Assembly (NCBI GenBank): GCA_017854255.1
Contig: JAFMIA010000004.1
Location: 1-54,971, forward strand
DNA from: Pseudomonadales bacterium
GTDB lineage: Bacteria > Pseudomonadota > Gammaproteobacteria > Pseudomonadales > Azotimanducaceae
Reading direction: 5' to 3'
DNA length: 54,971 bases
A program made the translations under genes and the position numbers. This document shows, piece by piece, positions 16,366-25,745 of this stretch; position 1 is the stretch's first letter; each line of letters starts with the position of its first letter. The notes beneath the pieces are model-generated. The model saw nothing but the letters and a program-made list of their open reading frames with translations, searched no databases and was not told where the DNA came from.

Positions 16366-16650
16366 ATGGCGGCGAGACAGAAAGTTCTGGTGTTGTACTT
16401 GGCGACGTCGGCGTTGGATACGCCAGTTGTTGGATGGGCGCAGTACGATGGCTTTGGTGACAGCAAGCCAATGACCGGGGATGAGGATGTGCCGCCCTAC
16501 AAGACTGGGGTCGATGCCCTCCGGGATGGTTGGCGGTTGATTCAAGCGAGTCCCTTGGTCAGCCACGTCTCGGGTGAGGAATTTCGGACAGATTATTTAA
16601 AGTACGAATTTTTTTTCGAGCAGTGGTACTCGATTGAGCCCAAGCTGTGA
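16366..16650 (+). CDS. small conserved hypothetical protein
   Basis: 94 residues from the ATG at 16366, which has AGGGG about 7 bases upstream; a GTG at 16321 is in frame but gives an unlikely leader. The chain has a short hydrophobic start (VLVLYLATSALD) and then a conserved-looking soluble part (QYDGFGDSK, ALRDGWRLIQASPL, TDYLKYEFFFEQW). I recognise this pattern as a small uncharacterised family. The hydrophobic start is too weak to call export. The gap to the next gene (16651-16822) holds no other convincing frame. Confidence 0.6.
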   Translation: MAARQKVLVLYLATSALDTPVVGWAQYDGFGDSKPMTGDEDVPPYKTGVDALRDGWRLIQASPLVSHVSGEEFRTDYLKYEFFFEQWYSIEPKL

Positions 16651-16822
16651 TGACCAGTTATCAATGCCTGCAGGGCAATGAATTGGATAACGTGCTGTGC
16701 GCGTGTCGTGAGCCGCCGATAACGGGTCTGTTAGCGGGGCCTTGCACGGCCTGCCGAATGCGCTGGCCTTTAAAGGGATGTCTAAAGGGATGTCGCGCGT
16801 CGACTGCGCGGTGGGGGTGTCA

Positions 16823-17758
16823 ATGGGTCATGAGTTAGGTTTGACAACGCTGCAAATGGCGGAATTTGTGGCGCGAGGCGTATTGGCCTTCGAAGGCGTG
16901 GTGCCCGAGGCGTTGAATGCGCGGTTTCTAGAGCAGCTGCGCGCACCGGCCGGCGATGCAGAAAGAACGCTCAGTCAGGCGTATAGTCGGTTAATTCACA
17001 ACCCCAGCATTCCGAAAATCTCCCCCGGCACCAGCCTGCCAGATTGTTTTCAATCGGGGAACTGCCTGCATGATATTTTCGCCTTACCGGTGGTTAAAGG
17101 CATGATCCGAAGCTTGGTGGGGGATGCCCCGATTTTTGATCATCACTTTCTGCATTTAACGTTAGGGGCAGGGACTGAGATGCAGCGAACGTCCAAGGCT
17201 GTCTCGCAACACAATCATCAAGATTCAACCATTGATCCAAGACAAGCATTCGACATCCAGCTATTTTACTTTCCCCAGGCGGTCACGCGTGCAATGGGGG
17301 GGACACGCTACATTCCGGGTTCTCATTTGCGGCGGGTCAGCGAGGCTGCCATCGCGCGCTATCAAAACATCGTGGGTCAAGAGCACGTCGTTTGCCCAGC
17401 AGGTAGTCTGTATGTGTTTCACATGGGGCTTTGGCACGGCGCTGGGCGCAATCAATCCAATGAGGACCGCTACTTATACAAGATTCGGCTGGGACCTAAT
17501 GCGCCTCAGGTGCGGCTTTGGAATGACTCGGATCTTGTGACCCAACCAGATTCGCCGAGGCCTATTTTTTGGACAGATCCGAATCATAAAGATCCCGTTG
17601 CCAACCAACTGATGGCGCTTGAACCCTGGTTCGAGGCGGACACCGGCCGGTTAGAGCTCATTAACCGTTTGAAACTGTGGCGTTATATCACCGGGGATCC
17701 CAAGGCGGATGTCGATTACTGGTTAACGCGGGTTGAAAATGAATGGGGCTTGCCTTGA
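16823..17758 (+). CDS. phytanoyl-CoA dioxygenase (PhyH) family protein
   Basis: 311 residues from the ATG at 16823, chosen for the GGGGGTG just upstream; the frame opens earlier. The Fe(II)/2-oxoglutarate pattern is visible: HQD (in QHNHQDS) gives the first two metal ligands, 'GGTRYIPGSH' follows the core strand, and 'HMGLWHGAGRN' supplies the distal His. Family members hydroxylate lipids, amino acids or secondary metabolites; the substrate here is unknown. The next gene converges directly, with stops adjacent. Confidence 0.85.
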   Translation: MGHELGLTTLQMAEFVARGVLAFEGVVPEALNARFLEQLRAPAGDAERTLSQAYSRLIHNPSIPKISPGTSLPDCFQSGNCLHDIFALPVVKGMIRSLVGDAPIFDHHFLHLTLGAGTEMQRTSKAVSQHNHQDSTIDPRQAFDIQLFYFPQAVTRAMGGTRYIPGSHLRRVSEAAIARYQNIVGQEHVVCPAGSLYVFHMGLWHGAGRNQSNEDRYLYKIRLGPNAPQVRLWNDSDLVTQPDSPRPIFWTDPNHKDPVANQLMALEPWFEADTGRLELINRLKLWRYITGDPKADVDYWLTRVENEWGLP

Positions 17759-18589
17759 TTAATGGGGCAAGGTTCTGAGGCGAACCCAGCCGGTTTCAAT
17801 ATGATCAACGGCCGCGTCATACCCCTGCTCACCCGGGAGTAATAAGGCACGGGTTTCGGGGTCGACGAGCACCTGATGGTAGTCTTGGATTTGATCCATC
17901 GCGGCCAGGACGGCGTCTGCGGTATCAAATGCCTGCAAGTTTTGAATCATCCTGAGGGTTGGGGTCATGATCGCCATGCTGCCCGCATCGAATCGACTTA
18001 AAATCTCTGTTGGGGTCAGCCATTCTGAATCGATGAGTTCACCTTGGTCATGAGACGCGTCTTGGTTGCTTGGGTGCTTTGCGAGAAAGAACCGAGCATC
18101 AAACCGCTTGGGTGAGCCGAGCGGTGTGATCCAGCGCGCAACCGGTTTGATCAGCGCCGCGTTGGGGATCAGTTGGTAGTCAGATAACAGCGTATTAAAG
18201 GAGAGCGTACCGGCATTGAGTTGGTCTCTGAGGTCTGCTTGCTGGGCTTGAGTGAGCGGTGCCGATGCTGGACCGCTTGGATCGGGGAGGGTCAGCAAAA
18301 TACCCGCCTCTTCGAAGCATTCCCGAATCGCGGCAACATAATATGACCGATGATCCTCGGGGGTCTGCGCTGTGATGGGGCCTGGATAGTCGAGCTCGAC
18401 TTCGCCTGAAACGGCCACCGTCACATCGGCCGGGTCCACAGCGCCACCCGGGAACACCCACATGCCACCGGCAAATAAGGTTTTAGCATGACGGCGCATC
18501 ATCAAAATCTTTAATTCAGGCCGATCGGCGATCAGCAGAACGGTGGCAGCGGCACGGATCGGCACCATCGCTGGGTCGAAGTCAGTCAT
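17759..18589 (-). CDS. Nudix hydrolase, NUDT19-like
   Basis: 276 residues from the ATG at 18589 (an ATG at 18616 is also in frame). The N-terminal strand 'ATVLLIADRPELKILMMRRH' is followed by 'MWVFPGGAVD' and, after an insertion of about 40 residues, 'YVAAIRECFEEAGILL'. This split Nudix box with a long insert is typical of the NUDT19/RP2-like group, whose studied members cleave CoA and its esters. With the NudL-like enzyme at 9995 this would be the second CoA-directed Nudix protein in the window. It is likely a separate unit from uvrA. Confidence 0.85.
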   Translation of the reverse strand: MTDFDPAMVPIRAAATVLLIADRPELKILMMRRHAKTLFAGGMWVFPGGAVDPADVTVAVSGEVELDYPGPITAQTPEDHRSYYVAAIRECFEEAGILLTLPDPSGPASAPLTQAQQADLRDQLNAGTLSFNTLLSDYQLIPNAALIKPVARWITPLGSPKRFDARFFLAKHPSNQDASHDQGELIDSEWLTPTEILSRFDAGSMAIMTPTLRMIQNLQAFDTADAVLAAMDQIQDYHQVLVDPETRALLLPGEQGYDAAVDHIETGWVRLRTLPH

Positions 18590-18685
18590 GGGTCGTCTTA
18601 TCCTTTGCGTGATCAACGTGGGGTGACGCGCGGGTCAAGCGCGCAGTGGCACGAGGCCGGGCCGCGCAAATCAACCCCGGCGCCA

Positions 18686-21562
18686 TCATTTGGACTTCTG
18701 CTTTGCGTTCGAGGTCTTCACGCGGGTTGATTTTTGCTTTGGGAAGAACGGCGCAAGGTATCGGCCGGTATCACTGTCGGGGCATTGGGCGACTGCCGCG
18801 GGGGTGCCTTGGGTCAGCACGTTACCACCCGTTGGGCCGCCGGCTGGTCCCAGATCAATGATCCAATCCGAAGTTCGGATCACATCTAGGTTGTGTTCAA
18901 TCACCACCACAGAGTTGCCGGCATCGATTAAACGGTTTAGAACCCCCAATAATTTTCGAACATCGTCAAAGTGCAAGCCCGTCGTTGGCTCGTCCAGCAG
19001 ATAAAATGTTTTGCCGGTGGCAATTTTGGACAGCTCCCGGGCTAATTTGATGCGTTGCGCCTCGCCGCCGGATAAGGTGGAGGAGGGCTGGCCGAGGGCA
19101 AGGTAATCAAGCCCAACGTCCACCAAAAGTTGCAATTGATTCACAATCTTTGGATGTTCTGAGAAATGCAGGACCGCCTCGGCAACGGTCAATCTCAGTA
19201 CGTCAGCGATGGATTTTCCTTTGTATTGCACCTCGAGCGTTGCCACATTAAAGCGGCTGCCATCGCAGGCCTCGCACTTGACGTAAACATCGGATAAGAA
19301 GTGCATTTCAATTTTACGCACGCCGTCACCCTGACAGGATTCGCAGCGGCCGCCTTTGACGTTGAATGAAAATCGGCCCGGGGTATAGCCGCGGACGCGT
19401 GATTCGGGCAGTAGGGCGAAAAACTTTCGAATCTCATCAAATACCTTGATATAAGTCACCGGATTGCTGCGCGGTGTGCGGCCGATGGGTTTTTGGTCGA
19501 TGGCGACGACCTTGTCGAGCTGATCTAGGCCAATGACGGCTTTGTGTTTGCCAATTTTTTGTTGGCTGCCGTGAAAGTGCCGCGCCATGGCGGGATACAA
19601 AATATCGTTCACCAACGTTGATTTGCCTGCCCCTGAAACGCCAGTTACGGCAACGAGCATCCCGAGTGGGAAGGCGACCGTTAAATCTTTCAAATTATTT
19701 TCTTTGGCGCCGGTCACCTGAACCTCACCTGATGGTGTTCGGGGTTCTGCCCGCAGTGGGATGCAGGCACGACCTGAGAGATAGTCGCCGGTTATGGAAG
19801 CGCGGTTTTTAAGTAAGGTCTTTGGGGTGCCGGCGTGGATCACGCTGCCGCCTTGGGTGCCCGCCCCGGGTCCAAAATCAATAACATAATCAGCCGCCCG
19901 AATGGTGTCTTCGTCGTGTTCAACCACAATGACGGTGTTGCCGATATCGCGCATTTTAAGGAGGGTGTTTAAGAGCCGCTCATTGTCTCGTTGATGCAGA
20001 CCGATGCTGGGCTCATCGAGAATGTAGATGACCCCGGAAAGCTCTGAACCGACCTGGCTGGCCAAGCGAATCCTTTGGGATTCGCCGCCAGACAGAGAGG
20101 GGCCAAGCCGATTCAAGGATAGATAGGATAGGCCAACTGCATTCAAAAAGCCCAGGCGGCCTCGAATTTCTTTGAGTAATTCTACGGCGATTTCTGCATC
20201 AGAACCCTGCAGGGCGATGTGGTCGAAAAAGTCGAGGGACGCATCGATCGTCATGGCGGAGATATCGATGAGGGTTCGACTCGCAACCGTTACCGCCGCC
20301 GACTCTTTGCGAAGCCGCTCGCCCTCGCAGACGTCGCAAGGGGTGTTGGCCAAGAACTGGGCATACCAGCGTTTCATGCCCTCAGACTTGGTGTTCCTAA
20401 AACGTCGCATCAGGCGATTGAGCAGCCCTTCGTAACGTGAGTTGGTTGTGCCGTGGGAACCCCAGTTGATTTGGTAACGCTTCTCGCCAGTGCCGTACAG
20501 AATGGTTTTGCGTTGGGTTGGTGTGAGCGCGGTCCAAGCTTTTTGAGTGGGTATCTTTAGGTGTTCAAACATTTGCTTATGAAAAATCGCGGTCATCGAT
20601 CGACTGTCTTGATCGATTCGGCCAACCGGCTTCAGCGCACCGTCACGCAGTGACAAGGTCTCATCTGGGATGACCAGATCCGGATCAAACGCGACTTGAG
20701 TACCCAGCCCGTTACACGCCAGACACATCCCTTGGGGGCTGTTGAACGAAAAGGATTGGGGCGACAGGGCGGGAAAGGAGATGCCGCAATCGGCGCAGGC
20801 GAGGTGTTCTGAAAATATCCGGTCGGTATCATCGACCTCCACCAACATTGAGCCCTTGCCCATGCGTAGGGTTTGTTCAACGCTGTCGGTCAATCGGTCT
20901 TTGATGTCATCGCGGATGACCAAGCGGTCGGTAATGAGTTCGACGGTGTGTTTTTTGCGTTTGTCTAAAACGGTTAAGTCCTCGACGCGTTTGATCTCGC
21001 CATCGACCCGAAGTCTGACAAAGCCTTGGGCTCGCGCGCTGTCGATGACATCACGATGTTCGCCCTTGCGGTTCACCAATAATGAGTGCATGAGATTAAC
21101 CCGTGTCCCTTTCGGATATTTCAGGAGCTCCAAGACGATTTTTTCAGCGGTCTGACCCGCCACGGGTTTATGGCACTGATGACAGTGCTGCTGGCCGACG
21201 CGGGCAAATAAAACCCTAAGGTAGTCCGAAATTTCTGTGATGGTGCCAACGGTTGAACGGGGGTTGCGGCTGGTGGTTTTTTGTTCGATTGAAATGGTCG
21301 GCGAGAGTCCCCGAATGGTGTCGTACTTGGGTTTTTCCATTTGACCCAGAAATTGTCTGGCATAGGCTGACAGGGATTCGACATAACGCCTCTGGCCCTC
21401 GGCATAGAGCGTATCAAAGGCTAGAGATGATTTTCCAGAGCCTGAGACCCCAGTCAGCACAACCAGTTTACGTTTTGGGATTTTGACTTCAATGTTCTTG
21501 AGGTTGTGCTCTCGAGCGCCCTTAATCAGGATGTGATCGAGTTCTTCTGCCGCTGATTTCAT
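18686..21562 (-). CDS. uvrA: excinuclease ABC subunit UvrA
   Basis: 958 residues, the normal UvrA length. It recognises bulky DNA lesions with UvrB in nucleotide excision repair. Features in order: Walker A (GVSGSGKSS, 38-46), the [14 protein letters not shown] segment, a first CxxC pair (CHQCH), a zinc finger between CADC and CLAC, then the [12 protein letters not shown] signature and [12 protein letters not shown]. The second ATPase follows, with Walker [10 protein letters not shown], zinc finger CESCQGDG ... CEAC, and [12 protein letters not shown]. The C-terminus is basic ([17 protein letters not shown]). Unlike E. coli, no ssb gene is divergent from it. A LexA-like palindrome lies 27 bp upstream. 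Confidence 0.97.
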   Translation of the reverse strand: MKSAAEELDHILIKGAREHNLKNIEVKIPKRKLVVLTGVSGSGKSSLAFDTLYAEGQRRYVESLSAYARQFLGQMEKPKYDTIRGLSPTISIEQKTTSRNPRSTVGTITEISDYLRVLFARVGQQHCHQCHKPVAGQTAEKIVLELLKYPKGTRVNLMHSLLVNRKGEHRDVIDSARAQGFVRLRVDGEIKRVEDLTVLDKRKKHTVELITDRLVIRDDIKDRLTDSVEQTLRMGKGSMLVEVDDTDRIFSEHLACADCGISFPALSPQSFSFNSPQGMCLACNGLGTQVAFDPDLVIPDETLSLRDGALKPVGRIDQDSRSMTAIFHKQMFEHLKIPTQKAWTALTPTQRKTILYGTGEKRYQINWGSHGTTNSRYEGLLNRLMRRFRNTKSEGMKRWYAQFLANTPCDVCEGERLRKESAAVTVASRTLIDISAMTIDASLDFFDHIALQGSDAEIAVELLKEIRGRLGFLNAVGLSYLSLNRLGPSLSGGESQRIRLASQVGSELSGVIYILDEPSIGLHQRDNERLLNTLLKMRDIGNTVIVVEHDEDTIRAADYVIDFGPGAGTQGGSVIHAGTPKTLLKNRASITGDYLSGRACIPLRAEPRTPSGEVQVTGAKENNLKDLTVAFPLGMLVAVTGVSGAGKSTLVNDILYPAMARHFHGSQQKIGKHKAVIGLDQLDKVVAIDQKPIGRTPRSNPVTYIKVFDEIRKFFALLPESRVRGYTPGRFSFNVKGGRCESCQGDGVRKIEMHFLSDVYVKCEACDGSRFNVATLEVQYKGKSIADVLRLTVAEAVLHFSEHPKIVNQLQLLVDVGLDYLALGQPSSTLSGGEAQRIKLARELSKIATGKTFYLLDEPTTGLHFDDVRKLLGVLNRLIDAGNSVVVIEHNLDVIRTSDWIIDLGPAGGPTGGNVLTQGTPAAVAQCPDSDTGRYLAPFFPKQKSTRVKTSNAKQKSK

Positions 21563-21588
21563 AAACCGTTCCTAACGCTTGGTGCTCT

Positions 21589-21605
21589 GCTGTGTTACGG
21601 ACAGC
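21589..21605. promoter_or_regulatory. possible LexA/SOS-like palindrome upstream of uvrA
   Basis: GCTGT-N7-ACAGC is a perfect 5-bp inverted repeat, 27 to 43 bp before the uvrA start. The gammaproteobacterial LexA box is CTGT-N8-ACAG, and this one is one base short in the spacer. It may be a diverged SOS box or a chance palindrome. Confidence 0.35.
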
Positions 21606-22154
21606 TGAGAATTTAAGGCCATTCTATCCAGGTTGCTACCGCGAGCGCGCGGCCAAGCAAGGCGGGCTTTCGCAGCTGTCACCGTCAACCCGCTTTGATG
21701 AAAAAAGCTGGGACGGATTGCCAACCCATTGATCGGCCTTGGGTGCTCAAGATCGAAGCATGCCGGACGCTCGCGTTCAGGATCTGTATGAACTGCCGTC
21801 GAGGTTGCTAAACGTAGTCTGCTGGATCAGTGAGGGAGTCTATCGTCTTGGCGGTGCCTCGTCACTCAATGTGATTGTTAGTCGTAAGTCGTCAGTCTTT
21901 GAACACGCGTGATCCCTAACGGAAGCCGGCATAGCGCGCGCAAATGCTGGCTTTAGAGCGTGTTAACCGAGTGCTCGGCAGGCGAGGTTGTTCAATTGCC
22001 CGCTCAGGCCGCGGCGTTCGGCGGCATTGCCGCAGTGCTCTGGCATACCGCAGGTGCGCGTCGACGCCATTCTCCCTGAATTCGTGTTTTAATATTGAGC
22101 GTCGCAGTCGTTTTGAGTGACGCCCTGCTTAAATTCTCAGAAAGGTGTTCGTTT
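21606..22154. other. 549-bp intergenic region, nothing recognised
   Basis: This lies between divergent uvrA and the cinA-like gene. It contains a 37-codon frame at 21698-21811 with five Cys but no SD, which I do not support as a gene. No RNA gene, terminator or clear promoter was recognised. The cinA-like SD (AAGGTG) is at the right edge. Confidence 0.6.
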
Positions 22155-22940
22155 ATGGTTTCAGATCGAGATTCCGCCACCGCATGTTTAATTATTATCG
22201 GCAACGAGATTCTATCCGGCCGAACGCAGGACACGAACCTTGCACATTTAAGCGGTGTCTTAAATGAGTTGGGTATTCGCATGATAGAAGCCCGCGTGAT
22301 ACCCGATGTAGATGAAACGATTGTTGATACGGTGAACCACTGCAGGCAACGCTTTGATTACGTCTTTACCACCGGCGGGATTGGCCCGACCCACGATGAC
22401 ATTACCGTCGATAGTATCGCCAAAGCCTTCGGCGTCGCCGTTTACGAGCACCCTGAGGTTGCCGCACTAATCCGAAAACGCGAGGCGCCCCCAGCGGTTA
22501 TGGCGTCAAGGCTTCGAATGGCGCGAATTCCAGTGGGTGCGACCTTAATCGACAATCCGACGGGTGGTCCACCGGGGTTCCAACTCGGGAATGTCTTCGT
22601 GATGGCCGGTGTCCCCATGGTGATGCAGGCCATGGCCAGCACCTTTGATCAGGTCAGATTGCCGGGTGGTCGACCTGTTCGGTCTAGAACGGTCGGTGCC
22701 TTCCTCGGTGAGAGTCAGGTGGCGACCCAACTTGGCGAGATTCAGGAAGCCTATCCGGACATCGACCTTGGGTCCTACCCATTTTATCGCCCGAATGGGT
22801 ATGGCACCAATTTGGTGATGCGCGGCACGGATGAAGCCGCATTAGAGGAGATGGTCGAACGCATTACGCAAATGATTCAAGACCAGGGCGCTGAAGCTTT
22901 CCCGGGCGGCGCGCCAGCGGCCCCAGAAAATGAAGACTGA
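22155..22940 (+). CDS. CinA N-terminal-type molybdopterin-binding protein
   Basis: 261 residues from the ATG at 22155, with AAGGTG upstream. The MoaB/MogA-like fold is clear: 'LIIIGNEILSGRTQDTN' at the start, 'VFTTGGIGPTHDDITVDSIA' about 75-95 and 'TGGPPGFQLGNVFVMAGVP' about 140-160. It corresponds to the N-terminal (COG1058) half of CinA and lacks the C-terminal nicotinamide-mononucleotide deamidase domain. Its role is nucleotide or cofactor repair, by inference from full-length CinA. Confidence 0.88.
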   Translation: MVSDRDSATACLIIIGNEILSGRTQDTNLAHLSGVLNELGIRMIEARVIPDVDETIVDTVNHCRQRFDYVFTTGGIGPTHDDITVDSIAKAFGVAVYEHPEVAALIRKREAPPAVMASRLRMARIPVGATLIDNPTGGPPGFQLGNVFVMAGVPMVMQAMASTFDQVRLPGGRPVRSRTVGAFLGESQVATQLGEIQEAYPDIDLGSYPFYRPNGYGTNLVMRGTDEAALEEMVERITQMIQDQGAEAFPGGAPAAPENED

Positions 22941-23131
22941 GCCAAGATGGGCTCGCAATGGATGTTTTTTTATCAGCGGACAGGTTACCTAAGTTGGGTT
23001 TAAGCAAAACAACCAGCGTGCATAAGATAAGCGCTGGCCACTGATGCGATTGGCAAATTGTTTTTTCAAAAGCCGATACCCGGTTACAACCCATTAGCGG
23101 GCTGCGGTTAAAGACGATAGGAGTGCGAGAG

Positions 23132-24037
23132 ATGGACGTAACGGTAATGACACAAGGACTTGCGTTTCCCGAGGGCCCTGTCGCGTTGAGTGATGGCGCC
23201 GTGCTGGTGGTTGAAATTCAGCGGGGCACGCTCACTCGGGTTGCCGAAGATGGGACGCAATCGATCGTCGCAGAACTGGGCGGTGGGCCCAATGGTGCAG
23301 CCCTTGGGCCAGATGGACATTGTTATATCTGTAACAATGGCGGTTTTGAATGGCATAAAGGTCGCGATGGTCGGGTCTTTCCAGGTGAGCAGCCTGCAAA
23401 CTACACCGGCGGCAGGATTGAACGCGTTGATCTGAAGACGGGCGCGGTTGAAACCCTCTATGAGGCCTGCAACGGCGAGCGTCTAAAAGGCCCGAATGAT
23501 CTGGTTTTCGATCAAACGGGTGGGTTCTGGTTCACCGATCATGGCAAGACGTCGCCCCGAACCCGAGATCGCACGGGGGTCTTTTATGCGGCAGCAGATG
23601 GCAGCCGAATTGAGGAGGTGATCTTCCCAATGGAAGCGCCGAACGGGATTGGCCTGTCGCCGGATGAAAAGACCTTGTACGTGGCAGAAACACCCACGGG
23701 CCGCCTTTGGGCCTATGCCATTGCATCGCCTGGAGCGCTGGACGTCGATGTCCCGCGCCGGATGCTGGCGCAAAGACCCGATTTTCATATGTTTGACTCG
23801 CTTGCGGTCGATGCCTCGGGCAACGTTTGCGTGGCGACCCTGATCACAGGGGGTATTACATCGCATTCACCGGATGGCAGTGCGGTTGAATTTTTTGCCA
23901 TGCCGGATGTTTTAACGACGAACATCGCCTTCGGTGGTGAAGACCTTCAGACTGCCTACATCACGCTGTCCTCAACCGGAAAACTCATTAAAGCGACCTG
24001 GCCAACGCCCGGTTTGCGGTTAAATTTCCAAGCCTAA
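23132..24037 (+). CDS. SMP-30/gluconolactonase family protein
   Basis: 301 residues from the ATG at 23132, with GGAG 8 bases upstream. A six-bladed propeller of the SMP-30/LRE type. The metal and catalytic positions are visible: Glu in FPEGPV (N-terminus), Asn in KGPNDLVFD, Asn in APNGIGLS and Asp in FDSLAVDASG. It likely hydrolyses a sugar or lipid lactone; no signal peptide, so cytoplasmic. The last 31 codons lie in a duplicated DNA segment whose second copy is dead (24144-24235). Confidence 0.9.
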   Translation: MDVTVMTQGLAFPEGPVALSDGAVLVVEIQRGTLTRVAEDGTQSIVAELGGGPNGAALGPDGHCYICNNGGFEWHKGRDGRVFPGEQPANYTGGRIERVDLKTGAVETLYEACNGERLKGPNDLVFDQTGGFWFTDHGKTSPRTRDRTGVFYAAADGSRIEEVIFPMEAPNGIGLSPDEKTLYVAETPTGRLWAYAIASPGALDVDVPRRMLAQRPDFHMFDSLAVDASGNVCVATLITGGITSHSPDGSAVEFFAMPDVLTTNIAFGGEDLQTAYITLSSTGKLIKATWPTPGLRLNFQA

Positions 24038-24330
24038 TTGTTGGCATAATCTCACCGAAATCTCGGGCCGAATAAAAAGTGGGTTGGTTCTGGAAAAGCT
24101 CAAAGCATTACCGAATTTTCGGGGACGTTTTTGGTTGCAAAGGCCTTCAGACCGACTTCATCACGTGATCTTCAACCGGGAAACGGGTTAAGACCACTCG
24201 GCGAACCCGGGTTTTTCGGCTGAATTGCCAAGCCTCGTCATCGAAGGATTCACGGGTTCTGTTTGGGCTCAATAAAAACGTTGCGTTGCCCTCTTTAAAG
24301 CTCTAGGATTCGCCGATTTTTCGGGGGCAG
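23929..24330. repeat. decayed ~200-bp tandem duplication
   Basis: Two adjacent direct copies, about 23929-24128 and 24129-24330. Over 23944-24035 versus 24144-24235 the alignment is ungapped at an offset of exactly 200 bp, with 67 of 92 bases identical by my count. Similarity continues past the stop codon: AATAAAAA at 24071 and 24271, AAGCT at 24096 and 24298, TTTTCGGGG near 24116 and 24318. The duplicated unit is the 3' end of the SMP-30 gene plus its downstream spacer. Confidence 0.85.
24144..24235 (+). pseudogene. dead duplicate of SMP-30 C-terminus
   Basis: In the cognate frame this segment reads GLQTDFIT-stop-SSTGKRVK ... RLNCQAS. The true C-terminus is DLQTAYITLSSTGKLIK ... RLNFQA. A CTG codon has become TGA, and the original stop is lost. 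It has no start and is a relic of the 200-bp duplication. Confidence 0.8.
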
Positions 24331-24332
24331 AT

Positions 24333-24773
24333 ATGATTGTCGGTTGGAAAGAATACGTTCTGCTACCGGAGATACAACCCGCTGCAATCCGAGCGAAGCT
24401 GGATACCGGCGCGCTGACATCAAGCCTTGACGCGCGGGATATTAAAACGTTTTGGGTGGGCGGCGCGGAGCACGTTGAGTTTCGGCTGGCGCCGCCGCGG
24501 TCATCAACGCTCGAAGGTCCGTTGTGTCGAGTCCCGGTTATCGATCGGCGCGTTGTGCGCAATTCCGGTGGGCACGAAGAGAGTCGAATTATAATTTTGT
24601 CCACAATTGTGCTGGCCGAGCAAACAATCCAAACAGAGTTCAGCTTGACCCGCAGAGACCCGATGAATTTTCGAGTGTTAATCGGTCGCCGAAGTCTGGC
24701 GGCGCTAAATGTTGCCGTAAGTTCTACCGAGCATTCGGTGCTGAGTGAGACGCCGTTGGATGTCAATCCTTAA
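24333..24773 (+). CDS. retropepsin-like 'ATP-dependent zinc protease' (RimB-type)
   Basis: 146 residues. The family signature is present as AKLDTGALTSSLDA, where DTGA is the aspartic-protease-like loop (usual form AKIDTGARTSALHA). Later come 'NSGGHEESRIIILSTIVLA' and 'MNFRVLIGRRSL', all typical of the family often annotated as ATP-dependent zinc protease. Such genes sit beside rimK in many Proteobacteria, and RimB in Pseudomonas is part of the RimABK system that modifies ribosomal protein S6. rimK follows 21 bp downstream, so this is an operon. Arg and His in the usual signature are replaced by Leu and Asp. Confidence 0.85.
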   Translation: MIVGWKEYVLLPEIQPAAIRAKLDTGALTSSLDARDIKTFWVGGAEHVEFRLAPPRSSTLEGPLCRVPVIDRRVVRNSGGHEESRIIILSTIVLAEQTIQTEFSLTRRDPMNFRVLIGRRSLAALNVAVSSTEHSVLSETPLDVNP

Positions 24774-24794
24774 CCTATCTGAGAGAGAACTCCA

Positions 24795-25700
24795 TTGAAA
24801 ATTGCGCTGCTTTCCAGAAATCGGAATCTGTATTCGACCCGACGTCTCATTGAGGCGGCCGAGGCGCGAGGCCACGAAGTTAAAGTCCTCGATGTGCTTC
24901 GTTGTTATATGAACATCACCTCCCATCGGCCGTCGATTCACTACAAGGGTGAAGAGCTGACTGGTTTTGATGCAGTCATACCGCGAATCGGTGCTTCGGT
25001 GACGTTCTACGGCACCGCGGTGTCAAGGCAGTTTGAAATGATGGGGGTGTTCCCTTTGAACGAATCGGTGGCGATCAGTCGCTCCCGTGACAAACTGCGC
25101 TCGATGCAGCTGTTATCGCGCCGTGGTATTGGTTTGCCGGTAACGGGCTTTGCCAATAAGCCCGATGATATTGCGGATTTAATCAAGATGGTGGGCGGCG
25201 CACCGCTCGTCATTAAGCTGTTACAAGGCACGCAAGGCATTGGCGTGGTGCTTGCTGAAACACCCAAGGCCGCCGAGAGCGTGATCCAATCATTCTTTGG
25301 TTTAAACGTATCGGTTTTAGTTCAGGAATATATCGGCGAGGCTGGGGGCGCTGATATCCGTTGTTTTGTAATTGGCGACAAGGTCGTTGCGGCCATGAAG
25401 CGTCAGGCGAAAGAGGGTGAGTTTCGCTCGAACATTCATCGTGGGGGCACCGCCAGTTTGATCCGCATTACGCCTGAGGAGCGGTCTACGGCGGTTCGAG
25501 CCGCAAAAACCATGGGGCTCAACGTATGCGGGGTCGACATTCTTCGATCGAATCATGGGCCAGTGGTCATGGAGGTTAATTCTTCCCCCGGGCTTGAATC
25601 CATTGAAATGGCGACCAACAAAGATGTTGCCAACATGATCATTACCTTTCTTGAGCAGAAGGCAAAGAAGGGCGACACCAAAACCCGAGGGCGGGGCTAG
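24795..25700 (+). CDS. rimK: RimK, ribosomal protein S6 glutamate ligase
   Basis: 301 residues with a TTG start (GAGAGAG seven bases upstream). ATP-grasp ligase: residues 1-90 are the N-terminal domain ([31 protein letters not shown]). The ATP-binding domain follows, with '[19 protein letters not shown]', '[20 protein letters not shown]' and the metal-binding '[17 protein letters not shown]'. RimK adds glutamate residues to the C-terminus of ribosomal protein S6. Length and motifs match E. coli RimK (300). Its TTG start suggests low expression. Confidence 0.95.
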   Translation: MKIALLSRNRNLYSTRRLIEAAEARGHEVKVLDVLRCYMNITSHRPSIHYKGEELTGFDAVIPRIGASVTFYGTAVSRQFEMMGVFPLNESVAISRSRDKLRSMQLLSRRGIGLPVTGFANKPDDIADLIKMVGGAPLVIKLLQGTQGIGVVLAETPKAAESVIQSFFGLNVSVLVQEYIGEAGGADIRCFVIGDKVVAAMKRQAKEGEFRSNIHRGGTASLIRITPEERSTAVRAAKTMGLNVCGVDILRSNHGPVVMEVNSSPGLESIEMATNKDVANMIITFLEQKAKKGDTKTRGRG

Positions 25701-25745
25701 GAACAGATGGCTGGGTGGCTTGATAAGAGGCCTTGAGACAGAAAG

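Noticed and set aside
16647-16838. 63-codon frame between the hypothetical and PhyH genes
   Set aside because: Unusual composition (many Cys, Arg and Trp), no SD, and it overlaps the PhyH start.
21698-21811. 37-codon Cys-rich frame upstream of the cinA-like gene
   Set aside because: No SD, no neighbouring partner and no recognised Cys spacing. It looks like chance.
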